Assembly: GCA_037127255.1 (NCBI GenBank)
Contig: JBANSL010000009.1
Span: 33,997,475-34,061,474 of the forward strand
Direction of reading: 5' to 3'
Origin: Persicaria tinctoria
Taxonomy: Eukaryota > Streptophyta > Magnoliopsida > Caryophyllales > Polygonaceae
DNA length: 64,000 bases
Part shown: one piece after another, positions 56,626 to 64,000 of the stretch
Layout: each line of letters starts with the position of its first letter
How positions within the stretch are numbered: the first letter of the stretch is position 1
Notes under the pieces: model-generated
Told to the model about the DNA's origin: nothing
Database searches by the model: none
Seen by the model: the letters and a program-made list of their open reading frames with translations, nothing else
Translations under genes and position numbers: made by a program

Positions 56626-59600
56626 ATGAAAGTCGGATTTTGGAATATTAGAGGCCTAGGAAGAGGAGATATGTGGTTAGATTTAAAGGCGATGAGGATA
56701 AATGAACATATAAATCTTTTAGCGATTGCAGAAACTAGAACAAACAAGATTCCTCAGGAGAAAGTGTGGAAATCAACAGGGTTCAATAATGCCATTTGGT
56801 CTATTGGGGAAGACAGAACCGGGGGGGGGGGGGGGGATCGGACTATTATGGAACGACAATGCCTCCGCGAATGAAACAATAGAAGCACAGGTGATTCTCC
56901 CGAGAGTAATCCGCGTAAAATATGAGTGTCTTGAGAAAAACTTCTTGGGAATGATTTTCTTTATCTATGCTCCCCCGCATGAGTGTGAAAAAGATGCGTT
57001 CTGGTCAGAGTTACAAAGTATAATTAACAATGAACCTCTGCCATGTCTAGTCGTTGGTGATATGAACGAGATTAGCAACAGTAGTGAAAAGAAGGGAGGG
57101 GTGCTTAATAACATAAATAGATACTCTAGACTAAACCACTTTAAAGACCAGTGTGCTCTATCAGAAATACCGTCATTTGGGAACCAATTCACATGGCGAA
57201 GGAAACAGGAAGGGGAAGATAATATTTGGGAAAAACTTGATCGCGTCCTGGTTCAGCATGAGTTTCTTTGCTCCTTTCCCAATATATCAACATTTAATGG
57301 GGCATTCTCTGGTTCTGACCACTGTCCAATTTCGTTTTGTCTAGACTCTGGCCGTGAATTTACACCACCTCCGTTCAAATTTGAGAATAGGTGGCTACAA
57401 AGGATGGATTTCAGGAACATCGTCAAGCAAACTTGGAGGGTAAGATGTTCAGGGTCAGCAATGTACAGACTAATGTATAAAACAAAACTCCTAAAAAACA
57501 AAGCAAAAACATGGAATAAAAACTCATTCGGGAATATTTTTCGACAAATACAAGAAGTAGAAAAAGAGCTCGTTAACATACAGTCTAGCACAGACACAAG
57601 AACTGACAAGGAGAATAGAGTGGAAAAACAACTAATTAAGAAAAAAGAACAACTACTAAAATTTCAAAAAGAATATTGGGGTCAAAGGGTGAAATCTAAG
57701 CACATCAAGCTAGCAGACTCCAACACAACCTACTTTCACAAAATAGTATCGGGTAGACGAAATAGGAAGATAATCCGAAATATCAAAACAAACTCGGGAA
57801 CACAAATCGTAGGAGAAGAGAACATTAAAGAAGAAATTAAAAATGATTTTGTCAAGAGATTTTCCAAAGAGCAGGTAAACTTAAATCTGCTTAACGAGTA
57901 CCTTGAACTAATACCGACAACTATTACGGAAGAAGAAAACAATAGCCTTAGCCAACAACCGACTAATAGTGAAATCAAGGGTGCCGTTTGGGCTCTGGGC
58001 AGAAATAAATCTCCTGGCCCCGATGGTATGACTGCTGAATTTTACAAATGTTATTGGGATATAGTCGGATGTGATGTCATAAAAGCAGTCAAAGCCTTTT
58101 TCCATTCTGGTAAATTACTCAGACATATCAATCACACCTTTATAACGTTATTACCTAAATGTGACAATCCCGCCAAGACAAATGATTATAGACCTATAAG
58201 TCTATGTTCCACAATGTATAAGATTATATCGAGAGTTCTTACGGAAAGACTTAAAAAAGTCATAGGTAAACTGATTCACCCTTTTCAAGGTGCCTTTGTG
58301 TCCTATAGAGCCATACAAGACAACATTCTAATAGCTCATGAGATCTTCCACTCTTTTAAAACTCGGAAAGGGACAGAGGGTTGGTTAGCAATCAAACTTG
58401 ATATGGAGAAAGCTTATGACAGAGTTGACTGGACATTTACAGAGGTTGTCCTGAGGAAATTTGGTTTTAGCAACCAAGTAATCAAGTTAATCATGGAATG
58501 CGTTACAACTGTGTCCTTCTCAGTGCTCGTCAACAACGGGCCCACGGAGGTGTTTAAACCATCTCGGGGCCTGCGACAAGGTGACCCCATGTCTCCATTT
58601 TTGTTCATTATTGGAGCAGAGATCCTTGCTCGGAAACTTAATTCTGAATCCAGCCTCAATCAGTGTGGGGTTGGATTCCGATTTGGGCACTCTGGGTCAA
58701 GAGTTCCTTTCCTTGCATTTGCGGATGATATCATCATTTTTGCCAAAGGCAATCAAACATCTTGTGAAACAGTAACCAAAATCATTGATGAGTATTGTAA
58801 GCTTTCTGGTCAAAGGGTGAATTATAACAAGTCTGCTTTCCAAGCCTCCCCGGGAATACCATCTTCGCGAATTACTTCAATTGAAGGATGTCTCAATATT
58901 GCGAAGCAAGTGAAACTTGATAAGTATCTGGGATGCCCGATTGTCAACGGTAGAGTAAATAAAGAAACTTTTGAAGAATTAATTGGAAAAACAACAAATC
59001 AACTAACAAAATGGAGAGCCGATTCCCTCTCACAACATGGTAGATCGGTGTTAATAAACTCAAATCTAGCAGCCAAGCCACTTTTTGCGATGCAAAGCTT
59101 CATGCTTCCAGTATCAATACACGCGACTTTAGATAAGGTGAATAGAACTTTCTTTTGGAAAAAAGATCTACAGTATAAACCACTAATTGGATGGGATAGG
59201 GTGTGTAGGCCTAAAGCAAAAGGAGGAATGGGACTACGGAAAACAAAAGAGATGAACGAAGCTCTCCAGATGAAACTCATTTGGAAAATCATGGCGGAGC
59301 CAGACAATAGCTGGGTAAGAATTATTAACTATAAGTACTTAAAATCTGAGTCCATTCTAAATCATCATAAGAAAGGAAATGCTTCATGGCAATGGGCACA
59401 ACTGAGGAAAATCATTGAGCCATTCAAAGAAGGACTAGCATGGTCAGTAGGGGATGGAAAAACAATTAAATTTTGGAAAGACAATTATGCTCCGATTAAG
59501 AATATTAATTCGGCATGCCTCGACCAAACTAGGATCATCCCAGAAGAAGTTGTGGAACATTACATCAACAACGGAGCCTGGAACAAGGAAAGATTAGAAT

Positions 59601-60757
59601 CAATTTTGGAAAAGGACGTGGCACAACAAATTGCAAACATCCCACTACCGATTAGTCAAATAAGAGACCGTATGTATTGGCGGCCAGATAAAAAAGGATG
59701 GTTTACTACGTCTAGTGCGTATAAACTGCAAACGAAATCTATAAACCTAACAAACGATGTCAATGAATGGATTTGGAAGCTCAATGTCCCTCCCAAGATA
59801 AAGAACTTTATGTGGAAAGTATGCCATGATGGACTACCAACAGCTGCTAGACTATCTCGGAGAGGAATTGCCATTCCACCCTACTGTGCAGTCTGCAACC
59901 ATCATGAGGAAGACACTGCTCACCTATTGTTTGAATGCAAGTTCTCGATGTGTTGCCCAATTTTGTCAAATGCAGTAAAATCTAAAATTCAGGAAAAGAT
60001 CAGAGAGTCAAGAAATATGGAATCACTGATGGCATTCACAGCAGGGCCGTTGGACGGCCAGCAAAGAACACGACTTGCATTTCATTGGTGGTCTCAATGG
60101 TTATGTAGAAATAAATTAATCTTCCAACAACAAAAAGTGCCAAACATAGAGGGATTCCTAAAAATGGCAAACTCGTTCTTTGAAGAATGGAAAAAGGCCG
60201 ATAAAGCTATGGGATGGGATACTAATGAAATTAGGACTAATAAAAATTGGACCTCCAATAAATCGAGAAGAAAGCATAAAGTCGTATGGAAAAAACCACC
60301 ACCGGGGAAGTGGAAGTTAAATTTTGACGGCTCAGCTTCCGGGAATAGACAAAGCTCAATAGGGTTCATTATTCGAGACGACAAAGGGGATGTGACTGCC
60401 ATAGGGGGAAAACAAATTGGGTTTCAGAAACCACTAATGGCTGAGGCACTAGCACTAAGAGAAGGAGTTCTCAAAGCCCTGGAACTGGGAATCCCGAGCC
60501 TAATTATTGAAGGGGACTCACTATCAATCATAGAGCAAATGCAATCCAAGACAAAATGTCCCTGGGAAATTGATCTGATAATATCTGATATTACCACCCT
60601 CATTTCTGGGTTCTACGAAGTTTCGTTCACCCACATTCTTCGTAGCGGCAACTCGGTAGCAGATAAGGTTGCACACCTTGCTCACGTTGCCACCAATACC
60701 TCGTTTCACAATGATCCAGGCCTTATGGACCTCATCCGAAAAGATGCTATCGGGTAG
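56626..60757 (+). pseudogene. LINE ORF2: endonuclease, reverse transcriptase, RNase H
   Basis: Starts MKVGFWNIRGLGRGDMWLDL, an APE-type endonuclease (AETRTNK, VVGDMNEI, SGSDHCPI near 57310). A run of 16 G at 56821-56836 puts the start and the remaining 1300 codons in different frames; the rest is open to 60757. The reverse transcriptase has NKSPGPDGMTAEFYK, NDYRPISLCSTMYKIISR, LDMEKAYDRVDW, GLRQGDPMSPFLFI and FADD (near 58720). The zf-RVT region is around 59700-59940 (CAVCNHHEEDTAHLLFEC). A C-terminal RNase H has NFDGSASGN, EALALREG, EGDS and ADKVAH, a domain found in a subset of plant LINEs. The G-tract could be a true mutation or a sequencing length error. Confidence 0.93.
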
Positions 60758-60916
60758 CTAAACACTCCCGAATTCTTACCCAATAATAAAAACAAAGTAG
60801 GAATATAAAATATGTATCGTGTGTTTCAGGTCCATCAAATCCTGAACAACTTATCCACCAAGGTGTGTTCTGAAAAACTTGATAATCTAAATAAAAACAG
60901 AACTCGCAACATATAT

Positions 60917-61207
60917 CACTACAAGAAAAATGGGCTATCGCAACGACATTTCGCAACGACAAATTTATTGTCGTTGCAAAAAACAATTTTTTGCAACGAC
61001 TAAAATATGTCATTGCAAAAGCTCGTTGCTGTAATTGAATTTTTTTTTTTGCCGCTCCTTTGTACTTTGGCGGGGTGGTTGAAAATTTGGGTTTAATTTT
61101 TGGCAACAACATTATTGTTGCAGTAGAATTTTCATAGGTAACGCAACAACGTCTTTGGTCGTTGCTGTACACTAGGTTATTTTTAGCAATGATAATTTTT
61201 CTTACTA
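60917..61207. mobile_element. CACTA-type MITE remnant
   Basis: Begins CACTACAAGAAAAATGGGCT, a classic CACTA tip, followed by many GTCGTTGC/GCAACGAC words (at least eight within 230 bp) in both orientations. The other end would read ATTTTTCTTGTAGTG; ATTTTTCTTACTA at about 61195-61207 is a decayed version. No coding sequence. Confidence 0.6.
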
Positions 61208-61365
61208 AAAGTCGAATAGAAATATGGCAAGAAGATATTGTTGCTATATACTCCATATAAATTATATAAAAAATACCAAATTAATTGGAATTTGAAAAAA
61301 AAAATTTAAAACAAATAAATCCTCAAATTAAAACCCCAATTCTCTCTAGCCCCAATTGTTCCTAG

Positions 61366-61800
61366 TAGACATGGCCACAGGTCACGGGTCGGGCGGGTCG
61401 ACCCGTGACCCGCCGGATCGGTGACCCGTCGGGTCAGGGCCCATGGGTCCAAGGGCCAACTCGGGTTGAGGGTCAGGGTTAGGGTCGGGGTAAAGAAAAC
61501 CCGTGACCCGACGGGTCGACCAGGCGGGTCCGACCCGGTTCGACCCGCCGGGTCAACCCGCCATTTTAAAATATTTTTCTTTTGAAAAAATTTATTTTTA
61601 ATAAAATAAATTTATAATTATTATGTAAATTATATAAATTATTATTAGAATAATTCATAATATTACATAATGTAATATGCAATGGCAATGTGAAACTTAG
61701 CACCCATGCTTCTCCTTTTATAGACTTAGCACCCCCTTTTCCTCTAGTTTTCAACGTGGGACAAGAACAAGGGTAGAAACTAGAAACTACACCATGTCTT
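61366..61800. mobile_element. Left part of a hAT MITE related to 31262-31957
   Basis: Starts TAGACATGGCCACAGGTCAC and continues with dense GGGTCGACCCG, GTGACCCG and GGCGGGTC words as in the copy at 31262. A CAACGTGGGACAAG motif at about 61755 matches that copy's middle. A matching right end was not found; TGTCCCACATCGAAAGTGGG at 62525-62545 may be its continuation after an interruption. Confidence 0.7.
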
Positions 61801-62644
61801 CAATCTCTACCATTCGGTTTTTAATGTCAATCCATACTTATAAATCATTCTATATCATTCTATATGATACTAAGTTAGGAGTCTTTATGATATAATTTCA
61901 AATAATACAAATATTGTTATTGATAAAGCCGTTACACTTGTATAGTATCCTTAATGTCGAGTTTTCGTTTATTTTCAAAATGATATAGAACTTCGGATTT
62001 TCAAACACAAGAATGAAATATAATATTGGCAATACTTTTTCAATGTGTCTTTTCATGTACGTCATAACAAGCAACCCAAGTATATAATTCTAATAACACC
62101 ATCATTAAGTGTATACACAACATGTGGCTAATTCAACTTTAAACGAGAAAGTTTAACATATCTATATGAAGAAGAACCCAGATTTGAAATCATTGATCAA
62201 GAAATTAACATAATAATGCAAGTAAAATAAAATACTTATGATTGATTAATGGATCAACACAACTATCAATTAAGTTAAATAGAAAGATTAATCCAACATA
62301 ACTTGATATATTGTATCATGATGTTTCATCACCATGTGTTATTCATTTCATTAAATCTTAAGAGGTAAACACTTTAATTATATTATTATATGCTACATCA
62401 TATAATCCAAATACTTAAATTACATTATATTCCACCATATAATCCAAAGACTTTAATTACATTACATTTTACATCATATACTTAAATATCAATTTCTCAC
62501 ATTTTCTTTCATATCTCATATTTCTGTCCCACATCGAAAGTGGGCTACATACCTCTATTTTCTCTATATATAGATCCTCATACCCTACTTGTCATTCCCA
62601 CAATCAAACATTTTCTTTCCCACATCTAAAGTGTGATAAAATAA
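61801..62644. other. AT-rich DNA, no gene seen
   Basis: No reading frame or element end except the possible hAT continuation near 62525-62640. Confidence 0.5.
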
Positions 62645-63374
62645 CACTAGTACAGATTAGAGGTATATCGGGGGGTTTTTTAACAAAGTACACGGGAGTT
62701 TTTCAACTCCTTTTATTCCGCTGGCTGATAGATATTTCTCAGGGGTTTTATAAAAAGTCCTGAGATATAATATTCGGTCAGGGGTTTTTTAAAAACTCAC
62801 GACAGAGCCCGTTTTTTAAACGTCGCACCAATTATAACTTTCAGGATGTTTTCAAAAAACTCCCGAGATATAATGAATATAAGCAAGACTTAATTCTTAC
62901 TATCTCTATGGAGTTTTTTTTTTTAAAAACCGCCGATATATGTGCTTTTGAAAAAAAAAATTCAATTAGCTTTCTAGAATTGCTTTGCATATCACCTGTA
63001 GTACACTGTAAAACAAAATAGGACCAGCACATTTAATAATTCTCATAATACATACACCATAAGCACAATTGCATCTTTCTGTTTCTTATATTTTCCCAAG
63101 CATAACAAACACCTCCATGACATAATCTCCTCCATGTATCAATAAATAAACAACATATGCTAAGTACAGAAAAAAACGTCACCTACTGTGCAAACCTTAT
63201 ATGATCAATGTTATCCTAGATCTTCATTGTATGCCCCGTTTACACTTGTATGTCTTCATTGTTGTCCTGAATGATGGTTTGGCCATCTTCTACATTCGGG
63301 CTCTCGGTTACTCCAAGCTTGTTGGGAGTACCATTCATTTGGCCATCTTCCATTCGTTCAGACTCTCTGGATAC

Positions 63375-63449
63375 CTGAATACATCTCCATGGATGTATTT
63401 CCATCTAGTTTCTTTTTTGTTCTCAGGTGCTTCCTCGTCTTCTGCATAC
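63375..63449 (-). pseudogene. Isolated TM9SF (endomembrane protein 70) exon
   Basis: On the minus strand a TTATAG acceptor is followed by YAEDEEAPENKKETRWKYIH and GDVFR, then a possible donor (CAG/GTATCC). The WKYIHGDVFR word is characteristic of plant transmembrane nine superfamily proteins, just before their membrane region. The 75-bp segment has proper exon-like edges, but no neighbouring TM9SF exon is found on either side, so it is a fragment, perhaps carried by the CACTA-like element at 62645. Confidence 0.6.
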
Positions 63450-64000
63450 CTATAAATGAAAAAGTAAAACATAAATGCAAGATATACATATTGGCGAGAT
63501 AACTGACTCGCTCACCCTCAAGACACTCAAGCTCAATAAATTAGAAATGCATAAGAGCAGTTTGGATGATGATTCTTATGTGGATTTTGAGTACTTTTAA
63601 GTAGAAATTTTGCCTACTTCAATTAATTGACCTCCTTGTATGTGTAAACATTCTTTCATTTGGTCATAGGTAAACGTACAGTTACAGTTTAATACCACTT
63701 CATTTGTTCATTGATCAATATACCAGTTCATTTGTTCCAGTGCACTGATCACATGGTCGAGAAAAGGCGCATACATAGGGAGAGAAATTAATAAGAGCTC
63801 AAGAAAATAAATCTTCTTTTTGTAACCCTAGTTTCATTGTAGAATCAGGAACCCAAGTTCAGGTATTCCTGAATATTCACCTTACCTTTTAGCTTGCTTA
63901 CTAATCAGGAACGTTGCTAGAATAAAACTTTTTAGAGTCTAAAAGTATAATAAAAAAAACATAGAGGTTTCACAACAGAAAAAAGACAAAGGGAAGAAGG
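63450..64000. other. Right edge, nothing recognised
   Basis: AT-rich, no convincing gene, repeat or element end. Confidence 0.5.

Larger units (their letters stand above)
53598..60794 (+). mobile_element. Full-length L1-type LINE with 19-bp TSD
   Basis: AAGTAGGAATATAAAATAT occurs exactly at 53579-53597 and 60795-60813, defining a 7197-bp insertion. It has two ORFs in plant L1 order: ORF1 with a DUF4283-like domain and CCHC knuckle, and ORF2 with endonuclease, reverse transcriptase, zinc-binding zf-RVT and RNase H domains. The 3' tail is a short AATAATAAAAACA rather than a long poly(A). Length and TSD show that it inserted whole. Later damage is an ORF1 stop and a G-tract frame change. Confidence 0.95.
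62645..64000. mobile_element. Left end of a CACTA-like element running off the window
   Basis: CACTAGTACAGATTAGAGG starts at 62645, followed by short repeats of the CGGG(A/G)GTTTTT or CAGGGGTTTT kind in both orientations up to about 62935, as in CACTA subterminal regions. No right end is seen before 64000. Enclosed exon-like sequence (63375-63449) would fit gene capture. The call rests on the tip and the subterminal pattern only. Confidence 0.42.

Noticed and set aside
55871..56629. 252-codon Cys/Trp-rich frame as a third LINE protein
   Set aside because: It starts inside the end of ORF1 in another frame and shows no domain; kept only as a long spacer.
63201..63455. 84-codon plus-strand frame
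   Set aside because: It is antisense to the TM9SF exon and its flank and has no features of its own.
1..64000. tRNA or rRNA genes
   Set aside because: I found only tRNA-complementary primer sites of LTR elements, no cloverleaf or rRNA segment.

Overview
The window looks like nuclear DNA of a dicot-type flowering plant. It is AT-rich between genes, its two host genes have GT..AG introns, and at least three quarters of it is recognisable transposable element (TE) sequence. The species cannot be fixed from sequence alone. Two host genes look intact: a type I prohibitin (17685-19446, +, two exons) and a TRICHOME BIREFRINGENCE-LIKE polysaccharide O-acetyltransferase (49026-52528, -, four exons). 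Neither belongs to an operon or a shared pathway; they are islands in TE sequence.

Left part (1-17371). A 5.0-kb Ty1/copia element (1183-6193, -) has matched LTRs and the target-site duplication (TSD) AACCT, and is broken only by one nonsense codon and one frameshift. Next is a heavily decayed copia relic (about 6640-10289). Its 5' half carries a run of small hairpins that share a C[C/T]NGAAG(T) loop, the strangest structure I saw. A Harbinger-type MITE (10290-10975) sits in the relic's LTR stub. A 6.4-kb element with long terminal inverted repeats (TIRs) and 9-bp TSDs (10990-17371) holds a 2.9-kb solo LTR (TSD ATACC) and ends 313 bp upstream of the prohibitin ATG.

Middle part (17372-45346). 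The prohibitin gene is followed by a Mutator-like element (MULE, 19747-26399, TSD ATACAATTC) with a decayed transposase. Inside it is a CACTA element (19816-23156) that carries exons of a FAD-dependent oxidoreductase gene and of a tail-anchored membrane protein gene. Next comes a PIF/Harbinger element whose ORF1 is cut twice: by an 11.6-kb Athila-like gypsy element (27524-39138, TSD ACCCC) and by a 3.0-kb solo LTR (39371-42339, TSD GCAAG). Its DDE transposase lies at 42733-44070. The Athila element itself contains a hAT MITE (TSD CACAGATT) and a compact 1.9-kb LTR element. It keeps gag and protease fragments but shows no reverse transcriptase or integrase, and its LTRs and ORFs are seeded with TCGATCTCGA-type palindromes.

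Right part (44264-64000). A 9-bp-TSD MITE, two Harbinger-like MITEs and a Helitron-like end precede the TBL gene. A full-length LINE (53598-60794, 19-bp TSD) follows, with a disrupted ORF1, a G-tract frameshift in ORF2 and a long open N-terminal extension. Beyond it are a small CACTA remnant, a truncated hAT copy, and the left end of another CACTA-like element with an isolated TM9SF (endomembrane protein 70) exon, running off the window.

Insertion boundaries were read by eye from matching ends and TSDs. Lineage names (Athila, Tekay-like and so on) are inferred from motifs, not from database searches.
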